Notes under the pieces: model-generated | Databases searched by the model: none | What the model was told of the DNA's origin: nothing | What the model saw: only the letters and a program-made list of their open reading frames with translations | Assembly: GCA_964020105.1 (NCBI GenBank) | Contig: OZ026535.1 | Coordinates: 372,001 to 436,000, forward strand | Direction of reading: 5' to 3' | Source: G964020105 sp964020105 | GTDB taxonomy: Bacteria > Pseudomonadota > Alphaproteobacteria > WRAU01 > Hepatincolaceae | Length of the DNA stretch: 64,000 nucleotides | Part shown: piece by piece, positions 1-8,282 of the stretch | Numbering within the stretch: position 1 is the stretch's first letter | Layout: each line of letters begins with the position of its first letter | Position numbers and translations under genes: made by a program

Positions 1-138
1 CACATCTGAAACAAAAAAAATTCCTAACAGTGGTACTTTTAATTTTACTAAAAATAGAAACTTGTATTACTAGGGTAATAATAAAAAAATTATTGAATAT
101 TTTTATTATTATGATAGACTTTAAAATGCCTCGGTATT

Positions 139-215
139 GGATCCATAGCTCAACCGGATAGAGCAACTGCCTTCTAAGCAGTAGGTTAGACGTTCAAGTC
201 GTCTTGGATCCGCCA
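139..215 (+). tRNA. tRNA-Arg (UCU), CCA encoded
   Basis: A full cloverleaf can be drawn by eye. The seven-pair acceptor is GGATCCA/TGGATCC, the anticodon stem ACTGC/GCAGT encloses the loop CTTCTAA (anticodon TCT), and the T stem is AGACG/CGTCT with a TTCAAGT loop. The 3' CCA is encoded at 213-215. The anticodon reads AGA, which is a frequent Arg codon in this AT-rich DNA. Confidence 0.96.
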
Positions 216-901
216 CAGTCTTATTAAAGTTCGCTTCCAGTATCATTTTGCGAAACTTACCTCCGTTGGTTTAATATAGAATGTTACTTCTTCGTGTTTA
301 AATTAATAATGGTAGCTAATTTATTATTTTTACATAATCTTTAATATCGTTTGTTTTTTATAAAATGCTTGTTATTAAGTATAAAAGGCAAGGCTAAGAA
401 CAAAATTATTGCAAACCTATGGAAGAGTATAAGTATTTAACATACAGAAACTAGAAGATCTAGGTAAAACAGACCATACTGCAGAGCAATTATTTTTAAA
501 ATTCCAGAAATTAGTTACGTAAGATTATGTATATTATTCCCTATAATTACAATATTTTTTGTAGGGGTAAAAATTAAGTTAAATGCAGAAGAGCTGATAT
601 TACAGCATTATATTGATAGATATTTTATTATGGATATTATCTTTATCTGTTAAATCTACGGAAGATTTATGAAACTTAATTACTTTAACAAGAACGCCTT
701 ACATTAAAAAACTATAGGGGAAATTACCTATTAATTTATTACTACAGCTATTATAAGGGAATCATAAAAGTGTAAAGATAATAGGATAGAATATTTATAA
801 TTTTTGTTATGAATGATTAAGGTTTAAAGTTGCCTTAATCATTCAATATTTGGAAGCTAATAATCGTGAAAGTTAGCTTAATTTGTATTTAAAACTATAG
901 T
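216..901. other. Gene-poor stretch after tRNA-Arg
   Basis: No intact reading frame with a ribosome binding site is visible on either strand. Around 440-600 one forward frame gives a protein-like but stop-interrupted translation (for example LEDLGKTDHTAEQLFLKFQK), which suggests a decayed gene that I cannot name. The only clear structure is the hairpin at 811-844. Confidence 0.5.
811..844 (-). terminator. Hairpin downstream of the amidase gene
   Basis: GAATGATTAAGG and CCTTAATCATTC form a perfect 12-bp stem with a 10-nt loop. It lies about 60 bp past the stop of the minus-strand amidase gene. No long T tract follows, so it may be a weak terminator or an RNA-stabilising hairpin. Confidence 0.5.
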
Positions 902-1606
902 TTAATTGCAATTTTTATAATTAAGAAGAAATTGCAATGCTTTTGCTTCAACAACACCAAAGGAGATATTCTTTATCCAATTATTAGGACTAAAGTGTGC
1001 TTGAAAAGCTTTTTTTGTAAGATTTATATTTTTTATAGCATACCCATAGTCTTGTAAAGCTTTAGTTGTATCAAAATTATCAATATTTTGTTTATTTATA
1101 TCTTCCGCACTTGGATAAATACCAACTCCATTTTCACTTAATTTCTGCCATGGAAAATAATAGCCTGGATCAATTTTTCGCTCAACTGCTATATCAGAAT
1201 GTCCTAAAATATTATACTTTTTTATTGAATATCTTTGTGCTATTTCCTTACATAGATTTATAACGCTATTTATTTGTATATCACTGTAAGGTGTGATAGG
1301 TTTACCTGCCACGTAGCCAGGATTTATTATTTCTATTCCAATGGAAGCAGAATTAATATCAGTCTGACCTGAAAAATAAGACACTCCAGCATGCCAAGCA
1401 CGATCACTTTCTTTGACAAATTGAGAAATTGCTCCATCAGTATTAACTACGTAATGAGAACTTACTTTTCTAGATCTCTCTAGAAATACACGTTTTGTTT
1501 GAGGGAAATCAATGACAGTGTAATGAAGAATTATGAAATCTATTTTACTACTAGAACTTCTTGCATTAAAATTAGGAGATTCAAAAAATGTATATTTATT
1601 TTGCAT
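902..1606 (-). CDS. N-acetylmuramoyl-L-alanine amidase, AmpD/AmiD type (Amidase_2)
   Basis: The enzyme cleaves the amide bond between N-acetylmuramic acid and L-Ala, as in peptidoglycan turnover. Visible family marks are the zinc His in IILHYT (about residues 25-30), SHYVV, the AWHAG segment, SIGIEI, and the C-terminal LGHSDIA...KIDPG block that supplies the second zinc His and the Asp/Lys of the active site. At 234 aa it is a single-domain member, and its last 60 residues have the short tail seen in AmiD-like proteins. There is no signal peptide at the chosen ATG, which follows GAGG at good spacing, so it is probably cytoplasmic and could recycle cell-wall fragments. It could instead be a decayed phage endolysin, but no phage genes adjoin it. 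Confidence 0.9.
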   Translation of the reverse strand: MQNKYTFFESPNFNARSSSSKIDFIILHYTVIDFPQTKRVFLERSRKVSSHYVVNTDGAISQFVKESDRAWHAGVSYFSGQTDINSASIGIEIINPGYVAGKPITPYSDIQINSVINLCKEIAQRYSIKKYNILGHSDIAVERKIDPGYYFPWQKLSENGVGIYPSAEDINKQNIDNFDTTKALQDYGYAIKNINLTKKAFQAHFSPNNWIKNISFGVVEAKALQFLLNYKNCN

Positions 1607-1812
1607 GATAGCCTCATATTTATTAGTAGATTTTGTTAATTATTGAATTGATAGATTGCTGTAAAGAACATAACGATGAAAAAGATAATAAACAAATCAA
1701 GTATTTGTTAGCTACCTCTACATATCGCATATGAGACCTTACCTATAGAATAAATTAAATATTAAAAATAGTTAAGAAAAAAATATGAATTCAACCATTG
1801 ATTGTTTAAGAT

Positions 1813-1846
1813 GTGCCTAAAAGTCTTATATAAAACAATTAGGCAC
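1813..1846 (-). terminator. Hairpin downstream of the oxidoreductase gene
   Basis: GTGCCTAA and TTAGGCAC form an 8-bp stem with an 18-nt loop. It sits about 40 bp past the stop of the minus-strand gene at 1885. There is no strong T tract. Confidence 0.4.
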
Positions 1847-1884
1847 GATAGAGATAAAATAACGTGTTATTATGAAATGATTAA

Positions 1885-2412
1885 CTATAAAGATGCTATC
1901 AGTTTTTTATATTCCTCAAGCTTTTTAGCAAAATCATTTTCCGATATAGTAAAATCTTGTCCTGGCATACAACCATTCACTAGAAATAAACCTTTGTACT
2001 CAGCTCTAACATAAGTGCACAAACCTTTCAAGCTAACTAAAGTTTCCTCAGCAGTGAATCCATAAACACTTTTGTTGTAAGAAGCTGCAGCACCCCCTGT
2101 AGTAACAGCCAACAATATTTTTTTCTTTTCTAACTTATCACCACCAGGACCGAAAGCAAAACCAAAAGTAATAACTTTATCTATCCACTCTTTTAAAATA
2201 GCAGGTGTAGAGTACCAATGCATAGGAAATTGAAGTACTACTACGTCGTGATTTACTAATAAATTTTGTTCAGCTTGCATGTTAATTGGATAATTAGCAT
2301 CAACTTTATGTACTGTAACATTTGGAAGGCTTTTTACAGCATCGGCTAATCTAGAATTGTAAGATGAACTACTAAGGTTGGGATGACCTACTACAACCAG
2401 AACTTTACTCAT
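1885..2412 (-). CDS. NAD(P)H oxidoreductase, flavodoxin-like fold (MdaB/KefF family)
   Basis: This is probably an FMN- or FAD-dependent quinone/NAD(P)H oxidoreductase. The N terminus VLVVVGHPNLSSSSYNSRL is the typical beta-strand and phosphate-binding loop of Flavodoxin_2 proteins. The middle VVVLQFPMHWYSTPAILKEWID matches the family's conserved flavin-contact segment (FPMYWYSxPAxLKxWxD), followed by TTGGAAASYN. Length (175 aa) is normal. The ATG follows AAGGAG. It stands alone between two hairpins. Substrate is not predictable, and members protect against quinones or regulate K+ efflux systems. Confidence 0.88.
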   Translation of the reverse strand: MSKVLVVVGHPNLSSSSYNSRLADAVKSLPNVTVHKVDANYPINMQAEQNLLVNHDVVVLQFPMHWYSTPAILKEWIDKVITFGFAFGPGGDKLEKKKILLAVTTGGAAASYNKSVYGFTAEETLVSLKGLCTYVRAEYKGLFLVNGCMPGQDFTISENDFAKKLEEYKKLIASL

Positions 2413-2503
2413 AACTATACTCCTTAATTATTATTGTTTTTTATATAAAAAACCAGTGTCACATCATAACATATATATTACAAGCTGTCAATCATAATTT
2501 AAA

Positions 2504-2541
2504 GTGAACCAGAATGCAAAGGTAATTGCGCCATGGTTCAC
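2504..2541 (-). terminator. Hairpin downstream of the porin gene
   Basis: GTGAACCA and TGGTTCAC form a perfect stem around a 22-nt loop, starting about 10 bp past the porin stop on the minus strand. A TTTAAATT stretch follows on that strand. It is probably the porin terminator. Confidence 0.55.
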
Positions 2542-2551
2542 AAAATAATAA

Positions 2552-3739
2552 TTAGAAATCGTATTTAACCACTAAAGCTAAGCCTTGCTCTCTACTTGCA
2601 CTTTTAGCTACAGCAGCACGACTGCCTCCTACTTGGAGAGCATCTACAATTTCACTATCTTTTCTTAAGTCATGTCTATATTCGAACATTATATTAAGTT
2701 TGTTAGCAAGACAATGTCTAAGACCAACAGAAGCGTAGTTGTGAATTTTAGATGTATCACCGTCAAAAGCCTTATTTAGTTTACCTTTGTTTTTTGTTGT
2801 TGCAAAATTATTACCAACATAAACATGAGATCCTAAATCGTCATATTGGTAGGAGATATAGCTTTCTTGTCCAAAAGCAGCACTATCAACTTCATATAAA
2901 TTGGTGTTATAAGATAATGTTAACGCCACGTGTATTTTCGATTTATAAGAGATACCAGCAACATAAGATTGTCTATCTAAATAACTAGAATCCACAAGAG
3001 TGTTAACTGGAGCGAAAATATTTTCAGTTGATACCACAGATTTCATCTTAGTGTAATTAGCAGAAACACCAATTTTTACCTGTTCATTTAGGTTATAAAT
3101 CACAGAAGAACCAGTGCTGTATTCCCTTTCCCATTTAGATTCTTTACCAAGACCTCTATTAGGGGACGCTGAACCACCAGCAGCTTCTTCAGAAGCTTGT
3201 AACTGTACGGCAACATCAAAATTACTTATGCTATTGCGATATACCAATGCACCATTAGAACGCAGAACTCCATCAAATGCTCCATCATCGTTATCATCAG
3301 CAACACCTAGAGCTTCACCGCCATTAATTTCATATTCATCAGCAAATTGAGCTACGTCATAGTAAGGAGAGTATTGACGACCAATTGTTAGACTACCATA
3401 ATTAGTGTGTTCATAGCCAACATAACCTAATCTGTTAGTCATGAATTCAGAGTGTTTTGTTCCTAATGGATTAAAACGCCATTCAGCCTTACCAAAAGCA
3501 TTGCTATTTGCATCAATTGCCTTTTTGCCACCAAAGTTAATTCTAGAAGATAATGATACAGCTTTAGGGTCACCCATGGAGTGTGAAAGATCTTTTGACT
3601 CTGCAATGTAGCCAATTCTCATATAACCACCTGTGTAAAACGTATCACCATCTTTATTGTACAATTCAACTGCTTTTACGTTATTAGACAATAATAATAC
3701 CCCAGAGAGTAAAATTAAGCTACGCAATTTTCTCTTCAT
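2552..3739 (-). CDS. Gram-negative porin (general diffusion porin family)
   Basis: This is an outer-membrane trimeric beta-barrel of the Porin_4 type. The N terminus is a clear signal peptide (MKRKLRSLILLSGVLLLSNNVKA). The mature part begins VELYNKDGDTFYTGGYMRIG and shows the porin hallmarks AEWRFNP, GYVGYEHTNYGSLTIGRQYSPYYDVAQ (constriction-loop region) and a C-terminal strand ending in Phe (ALVVKYDF), the Bam recognition signal. A mid-protein acidic segment (about residue 150, DDNDDGAFDG) probably lies in external loop L3. The ATG follows AGGAGG at good spacing. It is monocistronic with its own hairpin downstream and is probably a major envelope protein. Confidence 0.93.
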   Translation of the reverse strand: MKRKLRSLILLSGVLLLSNNVKAVELYNKDGDTFYTGGYMRIGYIAESKDLSHSMGDPKAVSLSSRINFGGKKAIDANSNAFGKAEWRFNPLGTKHSEFMTNRLGYVGYEHTNYGSLTIGRQYSPYYDVAQFADEYEINGGEALGVADDNDDGAFDGVLRSNGALVYRNSISNFDVAVQLQASEEAAGGSASPNRGLGKESKWEREYSTGSSVIYNLNEQVKIGVSANYTKMKSVVSTENIFAPVNTLVDSSYLDRQSYVAGISYKSKIHVALTLSYNTNLYEVDSAAFGQESYISYQYDDLGSHVYVGNNFATTKNKGKLNKAFDGDTSKIHNYASVGLRHCLANKLNIMFEYRHDLRKDSEIVDALQVGGSRAAVAKSASREQGLALVVKYDF

Positions 3740-4003
3740 ATTGTTTTCCTCCTATTATGAAAAAAGTCTCTGCAAAAAAGTGCCATTCTCTGATAACACC
3801 AAGGAATGGTATGATAATTTTATTGAAAAGGCAAAATATTACTTTTGCAAGGTACAGATAGCTTGTAAAACCTACCTTTTAGGAGTAGTAAAATTGATTT
3901 AAAGCAAGCTACTTATATACTTTAAACATATGAAATTTAACTTTTTACTGTAACGAATCGGCATTCTAGCCTTATATTAAATACTCAGCTTTTTAAAATT
4001 ATT

Positions 4004-4819
4004 TTAACGTATCCATTTATGAAAATCTTCTGGATTTATTTTAATATGTTTACCTTTAAGCTTTTCTAAAGTAGGGCGGTATTTACTAAGATCTTTTTTA
4101 TTTTTTTTCAATATGCCTCTAAAAAAAATACAAGAACCTACGTTGAATAGACCTATAGTATCAAAATGTTTTTTTAAAATAGTTTCTATTGTGGCTAAAG
4201 AAGTATTCATATTAAACCATATTCCTTTAGAGTTTTGTTTTTGCAGATATTTCATAGCAGATTTTTTATGTTGAATACCAATGCCTACTACCGTGATACC
4301 AAATAACACCCCACCTTCAACTAATAGACTTCTCATAGTAGCAATAAATTCATCTATCTTAGTATCGCCACCTTGGATTCTATCTATAACAAAATTTGCA
4401 GATATTGATTCAAAAGTACTGTCAAGATGTTCATAAGATAATATATCTTGGTGAATGGTTTTGAGTGGACATAAGCAACCTTCTAATGTTAGAGATAGGT
4501 TCACCAAAGAAGTTTTAGAATTATCAAGAGCTACAATATTGGGAAAAACATCATTTATTCTGTGTGTATTTTGGATAAAAAGACCATTGTGTGGAAGAAT
4601 TTCTAGATGATTTTTTTCTAAAAACATATAGCCTTCCTTCATTACTTCAAGGGGACAGTTCAAAGGAGATAATTCCCGAAAAGTCTTGATATGTAAAAAC
4701 AATAATTTAATAGCTACAAAGAACTGAATCAACATCTCACAAAATGCTAAAAAAAGCTGACCTGACATTTTAAGAGTAGAGAACGTAGAGGAAAACTTTT
4801 TCAACATTATCCGACACAC
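4004..4819 (-). CDS. SAM-methyltransferase-like protein, possibly catalytically degenerate
   Basis: I do not recognise a named family. The centre of the protein (LDSTFESISANFVIDRIQGG, then ATMRSLLVEGGVLFGITVVG) resembles strands 4-5 of class I methyltransferases (xFDxISxNFVxHxxxG, LxPGGxLFGxTxxG), and IVALDNSK resembles the acidic end of strand 2. The glycine-rich SAM loop expected before it is not visible. A hydrophobic N-terminal segment (about residues 18-45) may be a membrane anchor or a divergent start. The 271-aa length fits a small methyltransferase. The start is uncertain: ATG at 4819 or at 4807, neither with a strong ribosome site. Function is unassigned. Confidence 0.55.
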   Translation of the reverse strand: MCRIMLKKFSSTFSTLKMSGQLFLAFCEMLIQFFVAIKLLFLHIKTFRELSPLNCPLEVMKEGYMFLEKNHLEILPHNGLFIQNTHRINDVFPNIVALDNSKTSLVNLSLTLEGCLCPLKTIHQDILSYEHLDSTFESISANFVIDRIQGGDTKIDEFIATMRSLLVEGGVLFGITVVGIGIQHKKSAMKYLQKQNSKGIWFNMNTSLATIETILKKHFDTIGLFNVGSCIFFRGILKKNKKDLSKYRPTLEKLKGKHIKINPEDFHKWIR

Positions 4820-4863
4820 ATCAACCAGTTAATATAATAAAACGATAAAAAAGAAAGATACAG

Positions 4864-4884
4864 TTCCACAGGTTTACTGTGGAA
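4864..4884 (-). terminator. Rho-independent terminator
   Basis: TTCCACAG/CTGTGGAA form an 8-bp stem with a 5-nt loop, just past the stop of the minus-strand gene at 4904. On the minus strand a T-rich run (TTTCTTTTTT) follows at about 4849-4858. Confidence 0.65.
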
Positions 4885-4903
4885 TAAGTATCAATTTAGT
4901 AAA

Positions 4904-5164
4904 TTATGATTGAGGCTTATTTAAGCCGGCTGCTTCTTGCATTTTAGTGATCATATCTTGATTTTTAGGATCATTCATGAAAACTGCCAAAGCATAAACA
5001 AATGTGTTTACAGGCATAGCAATAGTTTTATTAGGAATAGGTAATGCTTTGCCCTGATTTTCAACAACCTGAGAAACATCTTGATTGCCCATAATAAGTT
5101 TTACAACACCGTTATTAATATTGATAGCAGTAATAGCGTCATAGTAAGAAATATCTTTATCCAT
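4904..5164 (-). CDS. Conserved-looking small hypothetical protein (86 aa)
   Basis: The family is not recognised. The protein is small and acidic-to-neutral, with no signal peptide or membrane helix. It begins MDKDISYYDAITAININNG and contains PIPNKTIAMPVNTFVYALAVF before a short C-terminal helix. The pattern of a short beta-rich half followed by a helix resembles small alphaproteobacterial proteins of unknown function. The ATG follows AAGG at about 10 bp. It has its own terminator and lies divergent from aspS. Confidence 0.6.
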   Translation of the reverse strand: MDKDISYYDAITAININNGVVKLIMGNQDVSQVVENQGKALPIPNKTIAMPVNTFVYALAVFMNDPKNQDMITKMQEAAGLNKPQS

Positions 5165-5373
5165 TTTAAGTACCTTATTTTAGATATGTTAATAAATTTG
5201 TGACTAAAAGCGTAACACACATTAACATATTTAGTATAAAAAAAAGATATTGTCTATATATAAGTAAAAAAAAGATATAAAAATTTTATAAAATAGTTAC
5301 TATTAAGCATTATATGGTGTAATATAGGATATTGATAGAGAGTAAAAATTATAAGAGTTGGAGACAGTAAAAC

Positions 5374-7155
5374 ATGCATAGCTTTAGAACTCATAATTGC
5401 AATCAATTGGGGGAAAAGGAAGTAGGTGAATTGGTCAAACTATCCGGATGGATACATAGAAAAAGAGACCATGGTAGTTTGATTTTTATAGATCTAAGAG
5501 ATCATTATGGGATTACACAGTGTGTAATAGATAATGATAGTAGTTTTTTTGCCCTAGCTGAGTTAGTAAGGCTAGAATCTGTAATTACCGTTATTGGTAA
5601 AGTTAGTAAAAGAACAGATGATACTATTAATAAAGAGATTACAACTGGCTATATAGAAGTTAGTATCAATGAATTATTACTAGAGAATCCTTGCAAATTA
5701 TTACCATTTTTAGTTGCAGAGCATGATAATTCACCAGAAGAGATAAGATTAAAATATCGTTTTTTAGATTTAAGAAAAGAAAAAAATCATAATAATATTA
5801 TCAAAAGATCTAAAATTATCAGTTTTATCAGAAGAAAAATGGAGGATCATGGTTTTTTAGAGATGCAAACACCAATATTAACAGCATCTTCTCCTGAGGG
5901 GGCTAGAGATTTTGTTGTTCCAAGCCGTAAGCATCCTGGTAAGTTTTATGCATTACCGCAGGCACCCCAGCAATTTAAACAGCTATTAATGACATCAGGA
6001 TTTGATAAGTATTTTCAGATTGCTCCTTGCTTTAGAGATGAAGACGCGCGATCTGACAGAACTCCTGGAGAATTTTATCAGTTGGATTTTGAAATGGCTT
6101 ACGTTACACAGGAAGATGTCTTTGAGCTTTTGGAAGATGTTATGCATTCAACTTTTAGCAATTTTTCGGAAGGGAAGAAAGTAAGTTCTTTGCCTTTTGT
6201 AAGAATACCTTATTTACAGAGTATGTTGAAATATGGTTCTGATAAACCAGATTTGCGTAATCCCCTTGAAATAGAAGACGTTACAGAGGTATTTAGAGGT
6301 AGTGATTTTGCACTATTTGCTAATTTAATTGATGAAGGAGGTTTTGTAAGAGGTATTATGGTGCCTAATTCTGCCAATAAACCTAGAAGTTTTTTTGATA
6401 AACTTAATGAATGGGCAAAAAAAGAGGGACAAGGTGGGTTAGGGTACGTTATTTGTGATAAAGATGGTACTTATAAGGGACCAATCGTATCAAAATTACA
6501 AGATAATAGGATTCAGTTGCTTAAACATCTTAGTGGAGCTAATAATGGAGATAGTGTATTTTTCATATGTGGTAAGGATTCTAAAGCTGTAAAATTTTCT
6601 GGGTTAGCAAGAAATAAGATTGCAGAAGAAATGGATATCTTTGAGAAAGATATTTATAAATTTTGTTTTATAACAGATTTTCCAATGTATGAACTTAATC
6701 AGGAAACAGGAAAAATTGATTTTTCACATAATCCATTTTCTATGCCACAAGGTGGACTTGAATCTTTAAATACTAAAGATCCTTTGGATATACTTGCTTA
6801 CCAGTATGATATTGTATGTAATGGTATAGAGCTTTCTAGTGGAGCTATTAGAAATCATAAACCTGATCTTATGGTAAGAGCTTTTGAAATTGCAGGGTAT
6901 ACAAAGGAAGATGTTGAGCAAAGATTCGCTGGTATGTTTAATGCATTTCAGTATGGAGCTCCTCCTCATGGCGGCTCTGCTCCTGGTATAGATAGGATAG
7001 TTATGTTATTAACGGATTCAGTAAATATAAGGGAAATAATAGCATTTCCCCTAACACAAACTGGAGAAGATTTAATGATGAATGCTCCTTCTACAATATC
7101 TATTGCACAGTTGCGTGAATTGCATATTAAGCTAGATGTAAAAATAAATAAATAA
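5374..7155 (+). CDS. aspS: Aspartyl-tRNA synthetase (bacterial type)
   Basis: This class II synthetase charges tRNA-Asp, and many bacterial forms that lack AsnRS also charge tRNA-Asn. The N-terminal OB anticodon-binding domain starts MHSFRTHNCNQLGEKEVGE and includes LSGWIHRKRDHGSLIFIDLRD. Motif 2 is CFRDEDARSDRTPGEFYQLD (about residue 220), the bacterial GAD insertion follows, and motif 3 is GGSAPGIDRIVMLL (about residue 535). Length (593 aa) is normal. It is the first gene of a run with xseB, ispA and dxs, spaced 14-25 bp or overlapping, so probably co-transcribed. Confidence 0.98.
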   Translation: MHSFRTHNCNQLGEKEVGELVKLSGWIHRKRDHGSLIFIDLRDHYGITQCVIDNDSSFFALAELVRLESVITVIGKVSKRTDDTINKEITTGYIEVSINELLLENPCKLLPFLVAEHDNSPEEIRLKYRFLDLRKEKNHNNIIKRSKIISFIRRKMEDHGFLEMQTPILTASSPEGARDFVVPSRKHPGKFYALPQAPQQFKQLLMTSGFDKYFQIAPCFRDEDARSDRTPGEFYQLDFEMAYVTQEDVFELLEDVMHSTFSNFSEGKKVSSLPFVRIPYLQSMLKYGSDKPDLRNPLEIEDVTEVFRGSDFALFANLIDEGGFVRGIMVPNSANKPRSFFDKLNEWAKKEGQGGLGYVICDKDGTYKGPIVSKLQDNRIQLLKHLSGANNGDSVFFICGKDSKAVKFSGLARNKIAEEMDIFEKDIYKFCFITDFPMYELNQETGKIDFSHNPFSMPQGGLESLNTKDPLDILAYQYDIVCNGIELSSGAIRNHKPDLMVRAFEIAGYTKEDVEQRFAGMFNAFQYGAPPHGGSAPGIDRIVMLLTDSVNIREIIAFPLTQTGEDLMMNAPSTISIAQLRELHIKLDVKINK

Positions 7156-7169
7156 TAGACTGGTTAGTT

Positions 7170-7403
7170 ATGGTTGATAAAATTGATATAAAGAGTATAA
7201 ATTCTGTTGAGCAACTAGAGAAGATGAATATATCATTCGAAGATGCTTATATGTACTTAGAGGAAGTGATTTATTTGCAGGAAAATGGAGACATAACCCT
7301 TGATGATAGTATAAAGTATTATAAATCGGGGAAGATACTTTCAAAATATGCACAAAATCTTCTTGACAAGGCTAAGCTGGAAATTGATAAAATCTCAGAT
7401 TAA
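7170..7403 (+). CDS. xseB: Exodeoxyribonuclease VII small subunit
   Basis: XseB forms a helical complex with XseA that degrades single-stranded DNA to oligonucleotides. The 77-aa sequence has the diagnostic ISFEDAYMYLEEVIYLQENGDITLDDSIKYYKSGK core, followed by a C-terminal helix (YAQNLLDKAKLEIDKI). It starts 14 bp after aspS. The partner XseA is not in the window. xseB-ispA-dxs is a classical gene order in proteobacteria, which supports the call. Confidence 0.95.
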   Translation: MVDKIDIKSINSVEQLEKMNISFEDAYMYLEEVIYLQENGDITLDDSIKYYKSGKILSKYAQNLLDKAKLEIDKISD

Positions 7404-7427
7404 ATATAATAAAATTAGGAATCCAAA

Positions 7428-8282
7428 ATGATATTAAAACAAAAGATGAAATATTTTGCTGATAATATGGATGAATTATTTGATAAGCTTTTACCTGCTG
7501 ATTTATTCCCCTCCAATAAGCTTTTAGAGGCAGTTAGATATTCTACAATTGATGGGGGTAAAAAACTTCGTTCATTTCTAGTATATTATATTGGTAAGCA
7601 TTTAGGGATACAAGATTCTATTTTATATCATATTGGTGCTTCTATAGAGTATATTCATACTTATACTCTTATTCATGATGATTTACCTTGTATGGATAAC
7701 GATGATATGAGGCGCAATAAATTAGCTAGTCATTTGCAATTTGGTGAAGATATAGCTATTTTGGCAGGGGATGCTTTGCAGGCAGAAGCATTTTATGTAT
7801 TATCTTCTGAAGATCTTGCTTTATCTGCTGAAATTAAACTAGAAATTATTAATAAAGTAGCAGAAATTATTGGTGGTAGAAATCTTGTAAGTGGACAGCT
7901 TTTAGATTTAGAATTTGTATCAAATGATAGTATCAACAGTGACGTGGAAAATATTTACAAAATTAATGTTTTGAAAACTGCAAGAATGATTTCTCTTTGT
8001 TGCTTAATTCCTGCTATCATTGCAGAAAAAGATTTGGAATACAAAACTAATTTAGCAACCTATGGAGAAAAGATTGGTATAATGTATCAGATAGCTGATG
8101 ATTTTAATGATTATAAGATAAAGCAAGAGCCTTTTAATATTGTAAATCTTTTAGGTGTTGATAAGGCTATGTCTATTATTAATGATATTAATTTAAGTAC
8201 AAAGCTTATTATCAAAGATATTAATTTTAATGAACTAGAACAAATAAATAAGCTAATTATGTCGAGCATATTACATGAGTAA
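7428..8282 (+). CDS. ispA: Polyprenyl synthetase, (2E,6E)-farnesyl diphosphate synthase
   Basis: It condenses IPP with DMAPP/GPP to give farnesyl diphosphate. The first Asp-rich motif is DDLPCMDNDD (about residue 84), with the GGKKLR substrate-binding segment upstream (about residue 41). The second Asp-rich motif is QIADDFNDYK (about residue 220). The length of 284 aa is slightly short for IspA. The last codons overlap the dxs start by 8 bp (ATGAGTAA), which implies translational coupling. With dxs downstream it links the non-mevalonate route to prenyl chain synthesis. Confidence 0.95.
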   Translation: MILKQKMKYFADNMDELFDKLLPADLFPSNKLLEAVRYSTIDGGKKLRSFLVYYIGKHLGIQDSILYHIGASIEYIHTYTLIHDDLPCMDNDDMRRNKLASHLQFGEDIAILAGDALQAEAFYVLSSEDLALSAEIKLEIINKVAEIIGGRNLVSGQLLDLEFVSNDSINSDVENIYKINVLKTARMISLCCLIPAIIAEKDLEYKTNLATYGEKIGIMYQIADDFNDYKIKQEPFNIVNLLGVDKAMSIINDINLSTKLIIKDINFNELEQINKLIMSSILHE

